This document shows, piece after piece, positions 1 to 10,020 of a DNA stretch of 64,000 nucleotides. This DNA is from Diphasiastrum complanatum (taxonomy: Eukaryota; Streptophyta; Lycopodiopsida; Lycopodiales; Lycopodiaceae): contig CM055095.1 in assembly GCA_029204225.1 (NCBI GenBank), forward strand, positions 41,535,719-41,599,718. Direction: 5' to 3'. The position numbers were made by a program, and so were the translations under genes. Every line of letters starts with the position of its first letter. Within the stretch, counting starts at the first letter, position 1. Under the pieces are notes generated by a model that was not told the DNA's origin, ran no database searches, and saw only the letters and a list, made by a program, of their open reading frames with translations.

Positions 1-84
1 GCATCTGATTGTTATCTAATGGATTTTCATCTCTACTAAACACATCCTACAGTGAATCATGATCTGGCCAGTCAGTCAGTTCTA

Positions 85-510
<426 letters not shown>

Positions 511-629
511 TTAAAATCTTCACAAGGCTGTAGGTACAGGAAAAGGATAAGAGTCGGTTTTCTAGGATGACGGAGGTATTCTTCGCAAGCAAAAGACCAT
601 TCTTCGCTTTTTCACGCAAAGAAAATGAA

Positions 630-634
<5 letters not shown>

Positions 635-661
<27 letters not shown>
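635..661. repeat. (AG)n microsatellite
   Basis: About 13 AG units in the putative 5' leader or proximal promoter of the carboxypeptidase-like gene, about 130 bp upstream of its ATG. GA/CT tracts are common in plant core promoters and 5' UTRs, so a regulatory role is possible but unproven. Confidence 0.9.
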
Positions 662-664
<3 letters not shown>

Positions 665-838
665 CTCACGTCAGGTGTGCCGTGTACCGACTCAAAGTTA
701 AAACCACCAAAATCAACTTCGTTAGGCACTTGGAATCCATGGCAATGGCATTGGTTTACGTCATCAAGGGTGCTCCATGGAAAGGACCAACCCCTCTGCC
801 CTTTTCATATTATCATGTCTTTTGTTTTCTAGAAAAAA

Positions 839-857
839 ACACACACACACACACACA
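839..857. repeat. (AC)n microsatellite
   Basis: Short AC run followed by a CT-rich stretch. Confidence 0.85.
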
Positions 858-901
858 ATCAATCTCTCCTCTATGCTCACCCTCTTTTCTCTTTTCTCTT
901 T

Positions 902-912
<11 letters not shown>

Positions 913-948
<36 letters not shown>
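913..948. repeat. (CA)18 microsatellite
   Basis: 36 bp of perfect CA dinucleotide preceded by a (CT)n tract. The HTHTHT and VCVCVC reading frames across it are artefacts. Confidence 0.95.
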
Positions 949-949
<1 letters not shown>

Positions 950-957
950 TTATTTTG

Positions 958-1549
958 GTCTCTAAAATGTAACCATCGCTATTCAAACAATCAAGTTCAT
1001 CTTGAGCTAAATCTGTGCCTGTTTGAACAAACCAATTTTTTCCTATTGGTGAAGGCGCTCAATATTGTTGTTCATCGACCATGTGCATCTAACATCAATA
1101 GCACATAATCACATGAATCGATTTGTTTCAACATTAACATGTTTTCTTTTTCCAAAGAAACACAAATCAATAGTGGAACTAATTTGGCTATTGCATCTAA
1201 CTCTACCCACATATTTCATTTTTTGACATTTTATATGACTGCCTACAATGACTCTACATATAGCCCACAAGCTATCATGGATAGCACGTTCTTGCAAATT
1301 TGATCATCTAGAAATCAAGAATCACAAACAGTGAAAACTGATTGTAGTGAATTTCTTGTTATTGATTCAACTAAGACATTAGGCATGGACTTTGTAGACA
1401 CATTGGTGTTGTCTTATCATTGTGTAGACACATTGGTGTTGTCTATATTGGAATTAAACATCACTCCAACTCACCATAATTTGAATCTCCAGAATTCGAG
1501 TCATCAGAACACGAATCATTCGATTTTGTCATGAGCACCAGTACACTAT

Positions 1550-1551
<2 letters not shown>
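958..1551. other. Intergenic DNA without recognisable genes
   Basis: AT-rich sequence with only short ORFs and no domain I recognise. A 21-bp phrase ('gtagacacattggtgttgtc' plus flanks) is duplicated near 1394-1413 and 1424-1443. Confidence 0.6.

Positions 1552-1589
<38 letters not shown>
1552..1589. repeat. (CA)19 microsatellite
   Basis: 38 bp of perfect CA repeat just upstream of the decayed Gypsy-1 element. Confidence 0.95.
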
Positions 1590-1592
<3 letters not shown>

Positions 1593-1721
1593 ACGACAAC
1601 TTTGCAGTCTTACTCTCTGAAGTTGAACGTCTACGCAATAATCAATTGGAACAAAAGCGGGATCGACGACGAACTCTTCGATGTGGTGTTCTCACCAAAA
1701 CCGCTGAGTCCAGCTGTAAAG

Positions 1722-1887
1722 ACCCTCAAGGATTGCCACTAAGATGAGGATAGAAGAACACAATTAGAGAGACTATGGAGCCAAACCGCCGAACCAATCC
1801 TAGATCAAACCTGGATCTAGCCCCCAAGCCATGCCATGTGAAGCAAGAGGAGAAGAAAGAAACTGGTAACCTAAACCCAATATGTCC
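1722..1887 (+). repeat. 166-bp direct repeat, copy 1 (Gypsy-1 leader and gag start)
   Basis: Nearly identical to 7037-7202. Both copies contain an ATG (here 1775) opening the same frame, starting MEPNRRTNPRSN, so the repeat is best read as the 5' leader plus first codons of a gag gene. Here it runs into gag-like sequence; at 7037 it follows an LTR. Confidence 0.85.
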
Positions 1888-2100
1888 ACCGTTAAAAAGC
1901 AAATTAAAGCCCACTTTTTGCCAAAAGAATATAAGAAAGATACTTTAGCTACATGGGACATCTTTGGGCAAAAACAAAATGAGAAGGTAGTTGAGTATGT
2001 AAACAGATTTTGGGAGTTGCTTTTGAAAGTTTAGACTTTACATTCCATTTCCAAGAAAGAACAGCGATCTCCTCAAGACATGGGGAGAAGTCCATAACAA
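1775..2100 (+). pseudogene. Gypsy-1 gag remnant
   Basis: After the MEPNRRTN start, a capsid fragment reads as AHFLPKEYKKDTLATWD followed by EYVNRFWELLLKV, typical of Ty3/Gypsy Gag capsid (retrotrans_gag). A frameshift near 1893 separates it from the start and a stop near 2035 ends it. The zinc knuckle region is deleted, so Gag jumps almost directly to protease. Confidence 0.7.
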
Positions 2101-2539
2101 ACTCTGTTTAATTATCTTTGATGCAGGCTCCTCTCATAATTTCATCTCTTTTAAGCTTGCACAAGAGATAGGAGCTGGTTCTTTATTTGAATCTATGCTT
2201 AAGGCTAAAGGTGCTTTTGTTGATGGTGATGCAAACATTTACCCTGTGATTGAAAAACTTAAGCTTCAAATCTCCGATTACTATGAACCTATAGAATTCA
2301 TGGTAGGTCTTCTACAGGGAGTAGATGTAATCTTAGGCATGCCTTGGCACAAAATGCACAACCCTCTGGTGGAATATAATAAGCATTTGATTTCATGGAA
2401 GCACAAGGGTAAAGATGTTAGTGTGCATGCAGGACAGAGTGGCGAAACAATCCTTTTGGTAAGCCATATTCAGATATCAAAGGTACTAAAGAAAGCAATA
2501 TTTTCTTATTTGTTTGTTGTTTGTTCAAAGTATGGATGA
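2101..2539 (+). pseudogene. Gypsy-1 aspartic protease (retropepsin)
   Basis: The active-site block reads LIIFDAGSSHNFIS, where functional family members have D-S/T-G; here Ser is replaced by Ala, so activity is doubtful. The flap and second conserved motif follow, including VDVILGMPWHKMHNP near 2320-2365, the ILG-x-DWL-like motif of Gypsy proteases. The frame is open from about 2101 to 2539 and overlaps the start of the RT segment. Confidence 0.85.
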
Positions 2540-2996
2540 TGATGTTGATGGAAATACGCATTCTTTGGACAGTAACAGAAAAGACTTTTTACTAAAGTAT
2601 TCTTCTTGTTTTTCTGATGAGCTACCAAAATCCTTACCCCCTGAAAGACCTGAAGACCATACGATAGACATTATCCCTAGAAGTTCCATACCCAATAGAC
2701 CTTCCTATAGGGTAAGCCATTATCAACAAGAAGAAATTTCTAAACAAATTAATGGTTTGTTAGAGAAAGGTCTTATAAAACCCAGTGACTCCCCCTATTG
2801 CTCTCCTGTACTTTTGGTACAAAAGAAAGATGGGAGTTTTAGAATGTGTGTGGGCTATCATGTTTTAAACAAGATTACATTTAAGAACCGTTTTCCTATT
2901 CCAAGAATAGATGACATTATGGATAGGATAAATGGATCTTGTATCTTTAGTAGAATTGATTTGACAAGTGGATACCACCAGATCAGAGTAGGGTAT
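2514..2996 (+). pseudogene. Gypsy-1 reverse transcriptase, N-terminal half
   Basis: Conserved RT blocks are clear: PERPEDHTIDI, RPSYRVSHYQ, LLEKGLIKPSDSPYCSPVLLV, KKDGSFRMC, FPIPRIDD and SRIDLTSGYHQIRV. The palm block with the YxDD catalytic aspartates is absent: after GYHQIRV the sequence jumps (near 3000) to an RNase H segment. A V/GYH substitution replaces the usual VDYR. Confidence 0.9.
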
Positions 2997-3019
2997 AAGA
3001 AAGAGCAAAATTCCTTTGA

Positions 3020-3470
3020 TAATCTGAAGCATGCAGTTACACTGGACCTATTCTTATCATTCCCGACCTTTGTAGACCTTTCTTTGTGGAAGTGGATGCA
3101 AGTTTAGACTGTATTGGGGCAGTCTTAAACCAAGAAGGTCATGCTGTAGCCTTTGAAAGCAGACGAATTCAAGGGGCATAAGTATAGTATGACATTTATG
3201 AAAAAGAACTTTTGGCCATTATTCATGCCCTTAAGTTATGGAAGCACTATCTACTAGGAAATGATTTCCTAGTTAAAACAGATCATCAAAGCCTTAGGTA
3301 CTTTCTCACCCAGCAACTAATTCGAGAAAAACATCTAAAATGGGCTAACTACCTTAGCACTTTCCATTTTCAGCTACTTCATCACCCATGAAAGGACAAT
3401 AAGGTCGCCAATGCATTATCAAGAATCTCCAAGGTCAACCATATTTCTCTAGCATATCATGAGATTTTCC
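3020..3470 (+). pseudogene. Gypsy-1 RNase H remnant
   Basis: Pieces in shifting frames read EVDASLDCIGAVL, YEKELLAIIHALKLWKHYLLG and TDHQSLRYF, followed by WANYLSTFHF, KDNKVANALSRI. These are the RNase H hallmarks with several frameshifts. Confidence 0.8.
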
Positions 3471-3475
3471 TTCCT

Positions 3476-4130
3476 ATGAAAAGTATGTATGCTAGTGATT
3501 CCGACTTCCAGCATATCTTTGAAATACTTGAAAGAAATCAAAGTCATAAAGACTATGTTTTAAAAGAAGGATATCTATTCAAAGAAGATAAGCTATGTAT
3601 TCCTATATCATTTAGAACCAAGAACCTTCAAGAAACCCATAGTCCTACCTATGCAGGACATAGAGGAATCCCTTCAACTCCGGAAGCTCTGAAAAGATTC
3701 TTTTATTGGCCTACCATGCATTGAGACACAAGGCATTACATAAATGCATGTCTAGTCTGTCAACACAATAAAGATGAGCGAGCATTAAAAACTCCAAGGG
3801 TACTTCATCCCTTGCCTATTCCTGAAGCACCCTGGGAACATATTACCATGGACTTTATCTCTGGGTTCTCTAAAACCAAAAATGGAAATGAGATGATATG
3901 GACTATCATTGATAGATTTAGCAAACAGGCTCATTTTATTCCCTGTAAGAAAAAGCTTAAAGGACCCGAAGCTGCTCATTTGTTTATTCGTCACATCTTT
4001 AGGTTGCATGGACTACTAGCAACTTTTGGAAAGCCCTTTTTGATAATCTGGGGACAACCCTTAAATTCTCTTCTTCCTTTCAGCCCCAGACTGATGGTCA
4101 AATTGAAATTACTAATCAAACCATCATAGA
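3476..4130 (+). pseudogene. Gypsy-1 integrase core (zinc-binding and DDE region)
   Basis: 3476-3724 encodes an HHCC-type module (AGHRGIPSTPEALKRFFYWP, then CLVCQHNK after a stop). 3812-4009 encodes APWEHITMDFISGF with the first catalytic Asp and IDRFSKQAHFIPC. Sequence around 4010-4080 is damaged where the second Asp would be. FQPQTDGQIEITNQT at about 4080-4125 carries the third block. Confidence 0.85.
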
Positions 4131-4131
4131 T

Positions 4132-4860
4132 TTGTTGAGAAATTATGTAAGTGATCAGAAGACTCAATGGGAACACTATCTTCCTATTCTAGAATTTGCT
4201 TACAATAACACCGTTCATTCTTCTACTGGTAAAGCGCCTTTTGAAGTAATGTATGGAAAACCAATTGTGCCTCCTGTATTAAGGACTAAAGAAAAGATAT
4301 TTGCCTCAAATGAATTTGTGCAGGATTATCAAGACACCTTTTCAAAGGTTCAACAATCCATTGCAAATGCACAACAGAAACAACAAAAAAGTGCAAATAT
4401 GCATCGGAGGGCAATCAAGTACGAAGAAGGAGAACTAGTTCTCCTAAAATTTGAAAAGAAAAGACTCAGGAAAAAGAAGGGCAACATGAAACTCTACCCA
4501 AAACTAGCCCAAAAGTATAATGGACCTTTTAAAGTCAAGAAAGTAATCAATGAAGTTACATGTGAGCTTGACTTACCTATTACTTGGAAAATCTATAACA
4601 AATTCCATGTAAGCTTGCTAAAGAAATTCAATGGTCCGGAACCAAAAGGATTTACAGATTCTGAACCACCAGAAAGTTTAAGGAACCGAAGAAATCCTTC
4701 AACCTGAGTAGATATTGATGCACAAGACAAGAACTGGAAGAAAAGGGATAACTTCTACATTATATCTCCTCAAATTTAAGAACTATCCTACTATGGATGC
4801 AAGATGGATGGAAGAATAATTCTTCCAAGAGTATCCAGGAATTTTAAGTGTTTATTTGAG
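4132..4860 (+). pseudogene. Gypsy-1 integrase C-terminus and chromodomain
   Basis: 4132-4707 reads WEHYLPILEFAYNNTVHSST and PFEVMYGKP, then the C-terminal GPFKVKKVI and FHVSLLKKF motifs. In another frame from about 4690 to 4857 a chromodomain follows: EEILMHKTRTGRKG, YLLKFKNYPTMDARWM, YPGILSVYLR. Chromodomains in these elements target integration to heterochromatin. The frame change near 4700 separates it from integrase. Confidence 0.85.
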
Positions 4861-4890
4861 AAATGTCCGTTGAGGACAACACTTAATTCG

Positions 4891-4900
4891 TCGGAGGGAA
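4891..4900 (+). other. Polypurine tract of Gypsy-1
   Basis: TCGGAGGGAA immediately before TGTGAAATTG, the standard position for plus-strand DNA priming next to a 3' LTR. Confidence 0.75.
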
Positions 4901-5228
4901 TGTGAAATTGTATAGACCAGATTGACCAAGAAATAAAGGCTATCCAGTCTTCCATTCTTTTTTGTATGAAACGTATTTTGAATATTAGAGCTTATTACTC
5001 TAACTGATGAATTATGAGTGCAGGTATCATTACCTGAAGACAAGAAATGCAACTGTAGAGCAATGCTAACAGTTTAATATGCAGGTTCTAGAAATAGAAT
5101 CTAATGATGAACCATTTGACGGTATGGCTTCTAACCTTTTCCTAAGGGTATGTGCAGGTACTAAGAAGAGTACCTGAAGAAAGAATCCAAAGAAGCTTCT
5201 TAAAGCTTAAAGACGGTACCTGAAGAAG

Positions 5229-5607
5229 CATTAGGGGAGTTTTGAGCTCCAAAAAGACCCTTTAAGAATTCGTGCAAGATGTCTTTTATATTATTAAAAT
5301 ATTATGACACTAATATTTTTGACTTGCCATAAGTTTTTAATCATATCTCAGAAGTATGTCATGTAAGAAATCATTGGAAAGTCCTTGTTGAGCACTTTCC
5401 AATGTGCCAAACTTCGCTAAATTTGGACTTACCACTAAAAAGTTATGCCATTTTTAGTGTGGAATCAAAATGTGGACTCAAAAAGTTACGTTACGTAAAA
5501 TTCAAATTTGACTGTTTCGATTGGTCCATGTGTAAGAAAAATTTAAGAAAAAAATATAAAAAGAATATTTACAAAGGGTTTTTTTTGGATTTAGAACTCC
5601 TCTAATG
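5229..5607 (+). mobile_element. MITE-like TIR element, copy 1
   Basis: 379-bp non-coding element bounded by inverted ends CATTAGGGGAGTT and AACTCCTCTAATG. An inverted copy about 85% alike (visual estimate) lies at 24019-24395, so the boundaries are defined by two unrelated contexts. There is no coding capacity, so it would need a transposase in trans. No obvious target-site duplication flanks it. Confidence 0.85.
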
Positions 5608-6112
5608 GCTCAATCGAGTCTATAAAGAAGGCTCACTCGAGTCTATAAAGACTGGGAGAAGAAACCAAAGGATTGATCACCCTTTGTGTCACACTCCACT
5701 ATGATTGGGGATGGGCAACCCCTAGAAAGAAGAGCCTAGGAATTGATGAAAATTATGCAAGGTAAGATGGACATATACAAAGTCTTTCCCATGACATGAA
5801 AAACACTTGGGTGGATCCCAATGTTGTACACAAAGAAATATTCAACTTAAAAGTGACTAACATTGAATGTTAGGCTACCTACCTTCTATCCTTATCAATA
5901 TGTAACTTACCTACTTTTCCACATGGCTTGAAAGCAATAGGACTCCTAGGAAAATGCGGCCTCCTACTCCTCCCCTTTTGCTCTAACTAAGTGATAAACA
6001 CTCTCTCATACCTATACACCTCACACTCTCACTTTACTTATCCTAGAGTCTCCCTTACACCTCTCACACTTATTTTGGACACCTCAGCCACTTCCTAAAG
6101 ACTACACTTTCC

Positions 6113-6120
6113 CTATAAAA
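6113..6120 (+). promoter_or_regulatory. TATA box in the Gypsy-1 LTR
   Basis: CTATAAAA followed by GGAC, preceded by a CT/CA-rich stretch. This is the typical U3-R promoter layout of plant LTRs. Confidence 0.55.
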
Positions 6121-6369
6121 GGACTAACTCGCCCCTCTCCCTCATTATTCATCTCCCATTCATTTTTTCTTTGCCTCTTGCTCTTGCTTGTGTGTGTATA
6201 GGTGCTTGGAAGAAAGCTTGGAGCTATGGCTTGAGGAGGAACTATCAAGCTTGGACTGGAATTACTTTTTGGAACCACTTTCACACACACTCACTTTCTC
6301 CTACCTCTTTCATCTCTCTCTCTCTCTCTCTCTCTCTAAAACTTTCACACCCTCCATAAGACTGATAAC

Positions 6370-6612
6370 CATGCATGTCACAACATCCATGACTTGATGG
6401 CCATGCATGTCACACCATCCATGACTTAATGGATTTGCATGTCACACCATCCATGACTTGATGACTTTGCATGTCACATCATCCATAACTTTTTGGTCAT
6501 GCTTGTCTGATTTAGGAGTTGCATGTCTGATTTGGGAACTTGCATGTATGAAATTGAAGTTTGCATGTTGAAATTGAAGCTTGCATGTCAAATTGGATTC
6601 ATGCATGCCATA
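6370..6612 (+). repeat. GCATGTC-anchored tandem repeat with two periods
   Basis: Four units of about 32 bp (core GCATGTCACACCATCCATGA) are followed by about five units of 20-21 bp that keep only the GCATG start (GCATGTCTGATTTGGGAACT and similar). It lies inside the LTR downstream of the TATA box, in the transcribed leader. Confidence 0.8.
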
Positions 6613-7036
6613 CATACTGATGTCAAATGCCTATGCATGTTCTTTTCTTGATCAGTAAGTCCTTGCATGTCATAAGGAACCACTTTTCTTGGTATAAGAT
6701 TCTTTAAGATCCAGAATTTGTAAACTTCTGGTTGATGTAAAGATCTAAGAATCCATCTTCCCAAACCACTGTATATGTAACTGGCCTTGGGCCAATTGGT
6801 CTTGCATAATTTGAAAAGAAAAATCCTTCGGGGTGGGGGGGGTCCCCATCTTGACTCCTCAGCAAGTCTCTTGAATGAATGATTTTGTGATTGAATGTTA
6901 AAGCTCTTCCCTAAGTTTTTGAGTTCTTTTTCAAGTTCTATTTAACAGTGTTATGATGACTTGTTCTTTTTTTTAATTGTCAACTTCTAAAGTCAAGACT
7001 TTAGAAATAGTAGACCTTCACTTCAAGTTCACAAAT

Positions 7037-7202
7037 ACCCTCAAGGATTGCCCCTAAGATGAGGATAGAAGAACACAATTAGAGAGACTATGGAGCCAAA
7101 CCGCCGAACCAATCCTAGATCAAACCTGGATCTAGCCCCCAAGCCATGCCATGTGAAGCAAGAGGAGAAGAGAGAAACTGGTAACCTAAACCCAATATGT
7201 CG
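7037..7202 (+). repeat. 166-bp direct repeat, copy 2 (truncated gag start)
   Basis: Near-identical to 1722-1887. ATG at 7090 opens the same MEPNRRTNPRSN frame and a stop follows shortly after the repeat ends (TAG near 7230). It marks a second Gypsy-1-family copy cut off after its first 35 or so codons. Confidence 0.8.
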
Positions 7203-7245
7203 ACGAGAGAATCCCCACCTCATTATATAGAGAGTAGAGTCTTGT

Positions 7246-7482
7246 GCATGTAACCATGCAATCTCCATGCAGGTCAACTATAAATAGATCGCATCTCTTC
7301 ATGCAGTCCTCCTGCCTATTTCTGTCACACAGACATGCAATGCTCCAAATGTCTCAATTAGAGTGTCTGGGTCCTTTCAAGGTAATTAGTCACAAACAGG
7401 CCTCAACATGGAATTATATCTTGGCGTGACCAATAATCTCGAATATTGGAGGACCGGTCTACCATATTAGGACTATTCCAGG
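7246..7482 (+). repeat. Two-block repeat, order X-Y
   Basis: Block X (about 7246-7337, from ATGTAACCATGCAA to ACATGCAAT) and block Y (about 7366-7482, CAAGGTAATTAGTC to TTAACCGAATAT). The same two blocks occur at 12615-12902 in the opposite order (Y then X). Y runs directly into a Gypsy integrase fragment here. Confidence 0.8.
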
Positions 7483-7689
7483 TCCTTAACCGAATATGGC
7501 CATAACACCAGCCAATCCGATTGGGGACTAAAACTTCATGCTGCTCCATGGGCCTACCGCACTACCCCGAAGCGAGCTATAGGCTTAACTCCTTTCCAAC
7601 TAGTATATGGCCAAGAAATCATTATGCCTGTAGAATTCCATATTCCATCTCTTCGAGTAGCCTATAATCTTGAGCTAGATAATCGATAG
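7483..7689 (+). pseudogene. Gypsy integrase fragment
   Basis: Reads WGLKLHAAPWAYRTTPKRAI, GLTPFQLVYGQEIIMPVEF and HIPSLRVAYNLELD up to a stop at about 7687. This is the post-core region of Ty3/Gypsy integrase. It is an isolated fragment with no other domains next to it. Confidence 0.85.
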
Positions 7690-8450
7690 ATCCTACCAAA
7701 CGGATTATTTCACACTGTGGTGAATGGGAGTAGACTTAGAAAGTACAATAAGCCATGTTTTTATCTTGATATGTATTAGTTGCTTTATTTTCTAAATTTT
7801 GTTCTTTAATTCTGTTTACTGCCTGCTTGCCATTTCAACATTTTTTCTGGATATGTTTTCTTGGTTTAGAACATCAAGATATGATCAGATTAGGCATACA
7901 ATCAATCTTTTTCTATGCAACCACAAGAATCATTCTTTTCTCAAAATTTTGTTTCACAACCACACTAGATAGAATTCGCCCACCCCTTTTTTTAGTATGC
8001 ATGATTCATTTATGACCTCCAAAAATTCTGTCTCAGAGACAAACTTTTCATAAATAGAAAAAAATTAGTTTTTGCATCAGATCCTCATTGACAGAATTTG
8101 TAGACAATTCGCCGAGCCTTAAAATCACCTCTACAATTTCTCTGTCATATCCACGAATCTTGATCAGACCCATTTTTGTACTATTAGCCATTCTCACTCA
8201 TTTTTGTACAAAAAATCACTTACAGGAACTCGCCGAGTCTCAGAACAGTGCCTCAAAATTCGCAAACCACACTGAGAAACCGTGGGCATTGAGGATGATT
8301 ACTGGGTAAAGTTACGAATTCTTGTCCAAAAAAGTCTATATATAGGCCTCACTCATTCCCTCCACAAGTTCATTCTAGATTTCTACAAGAGAGTTCATGC
8401 TAATTTTTTTTAGGATTTTCAACATCCCCAGAACTATCTAGAATTACTGC
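7690..8450. other. Non-coding, LTR or leader-like sequence
   Basis: AT-rich, with no recognisable gene. Contains two ATTCGCCGAGC/CTCGCCGAGT motifs (about 8108-8117 and 8229-8238) of the kind that recur in the leader of Gypsy-2 (10.3-11.0 kb) and at 26.1-26.4 kb, and a TATATATAGG at about 8337-8346 that could be a promoter element. Confidence 0.5.
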
Positions 8451-8589
8451 CCTCATGACTTCAAAGACTCATCGCTCTCACTACACCACCAGAAGGTCCC
8501 CAAATCCTTTTCGGACGATTTATCGTTGCTTTATATCAAGAATTATCCTGATGTGCTGATACTGGCCAAAGATATGTTAACAAAACATT

Positions 8590-9330
8590 GGTTTTGATCT
8601 CAACCATTTCATTGATCAGCATAGTGAGAGCCTGGTTCGAGAGGCCTATTCCACATACTCAGATGAGTTCCAATCCTTCAAACTCACCTCCAAGGATGGT
8701 AGTTACAGCATCATCGACATCTCCCCAAAATGCTTAAAAAGGAATCGGATTTCCAAATCTAGGTGAGATGATTCACAGTAGTGAAACTAGCTATGATTCC
8801 AAATATTTCACGAAGTTTCTGCAAGAAGACAACAAAACCATTGCGCAGACAAATGACGGCATCTTCATCAAGCTGATCAAAGATCCTAAACTCCGAGCAG
8901 TCGTAGAAATCTTCATGCACATGGTAGAGGTCCACATCGCCAAGATGGATCACATCTCACCTAGCGATCTGTTTTCATTGACTATGACCATGGACGAGCC
9001 CACCAACAATCACAAATTGGCAGAAAAAGTCGCTGACAAACTATGTGTGGCGCTGAAACCCAGGAAATCCCCTACCAAGTGTGGCTATCTATTGCACATG
9101 TTGGTCACACAACATCTGGGACAACGAACGGCCGCCATACTAAAAGAGCTAGAGGAAGTCTATCCTAGCACAAAGAAGCAGGCCATCCCATAGGTATCAA
9201 TGGAACATGTCTCACCGGCACCTCTCACGAAGAAGCAGAAGGGAAAGGCAGTGAGCACCGATGTTGGAGGGTTTGCAGATCCCAAGGCAATCCTAACCCT
9301 ATTTAATAAGTGAGAGGAATTTGGCACCCT
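8590..9330 (+). pseudogene. Unknown ORF upstream of the Gypsy-2 LTR
   Basis: An almost continuous frame reads FIDQHSESLVREAYSTYSDE and LTSKDGSYSIIDISPKCLK, then after one stop near 8764 an open stretch of 141 codons (8768-9193) with FTKFLQEDNKTIAQTNDGIF and SPTKCGYLLHMLVTQHLGQR, ending in a basic KKQKGKAVST tail after another stop. I do not recognise the family. Its position beside LTR-like DNA and its leader motifs suggest an extra ORF of a retroelement rather than a host gene. Confidence 0.45.
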
Positions 9331-9998
9331 GTGTGTGTAAGTCCAATCCGATGATCACATAGATATTTGATTAGTTGAAAGTCAATAAAAGGACTTTAGG
9401 CTTTTTTGCGAGACTTTTAATGTCGTAGGGCCTAAATGTCAAGTTAGTGAATAAAGCTGGGTTTCCCTCCAATTGTGGATGGTTCTTACTCTTTTTTAAA
9501 TTTGAATAATTAGGGAGGCAGAAATGGACAATAGGATTCAGAGGCCAGGGTCCTCCTCTCTACTATAAGAAGGGACCAACTCGAGTTTCCTATACATGTA
9601 CATATCTTCATTTCAATAAAGCAGATTGGTTCTCTTGTGAAATGGATTCATTAATGTCCTTGCTCTCTCTCATTTTTCCTCCATCTCTCATGTTTTTATT
9701 GTGTTTGCTAATTGTTGGATCTGATTGTTATTGGGATTGCATGTTTTTATACTTTTTATAAAGAGAGAAAGGGAGAGAGATAAGGAGTAAGCTATCTTCA
9801 TTGTGGATCTTAGTGTTAATGCTTAGGGTTAATGGATGTTAGATTTAGATGTGGATCTTTCATTCATGCTGAAATCAATCTGAATTATGTTATCACTCTC
9901 ATGGGAACGAATCTACGCGTGACAACTAACTTCATCTCCTTGATGCTAGATTGATTAGATCTTGGGTTGAGGATAGGCAAGGAAAGACACCCACTACA
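9212..9998 (+). repeat. Probable 5' LTR of Gypsy-2
   Basis: The right end is set by ...CACTACA just before the primer-binding site at 10003. It contains a TATA-like CTATAAGA (9563-9570) and AATAAA (9615-9620) in a plausible U3-R-U5 order. The left boundary (about 9212, TGTTGGAGGG) is a guess, because no partner LTR is in the window. Confidence 0.45.
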
Positions 9999-10002
9999 AT
10001 TT

Positions 10003-10020
10003 TGGTGCTGTTGCAGGGGA
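10003..10020 (+). other. Primer-binding site of Gypsy-2
   Basis: TGGTGCTGTTGCAGGGGA is a mutated form of the TGGCGCCGTTGCCGGGGA leader motif used by plant Tat/Athila-type Gypsy elements. Confidence 0.7.

Larger units (their letters stand above)
1775..4860 (+). mobile_element. Gypsy-1: decayed chromovirus (Ty3/Gypsy) internal region
   Basis: Remnant of an LTR retrotransposon in the order gag, protease, reverse transcriptase, RNase H, integrase, chromodomain, followed by a polypurine tract and 3' LTR. The order with integrase last and a C-terminal chromodomain defines the chromovirus branch of Ty3/Gypsy. Frameshifts, stops and internal deletions (most of gag; the catalytic half of RT) show it is dead. 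Individual domains are listed separately. The 5' LTR is not visible; a CA microsatellite and unique DNA lie where it would be expected. Confidence 0.9.
4901..7030 (+). repeat. Long terminal repeat following Gypsy-1 (shared with a downstream copy)
   Basis: Starts with TGTGAAATTG after the polypurine tract. It contains a TATA box (6113-6120) and is followed at 7037 by the leader and gag start of the same family (166-bp repeat). It can therefore be read as the 3' LTR of Gypsy-1 and the 5' LTR of a second, truncated copy. The right end is inferred from the gag start; there is no second LTR in the window for comparison. A TIR element (5229-5607) is inserted in it. Confidence 0.6.

Noticed and set aside
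764-965. Small ORFs made of HTHTHT or VCVCVC
   Set aside because: Translations of CA/CT microsatellites; no other coding evidence.
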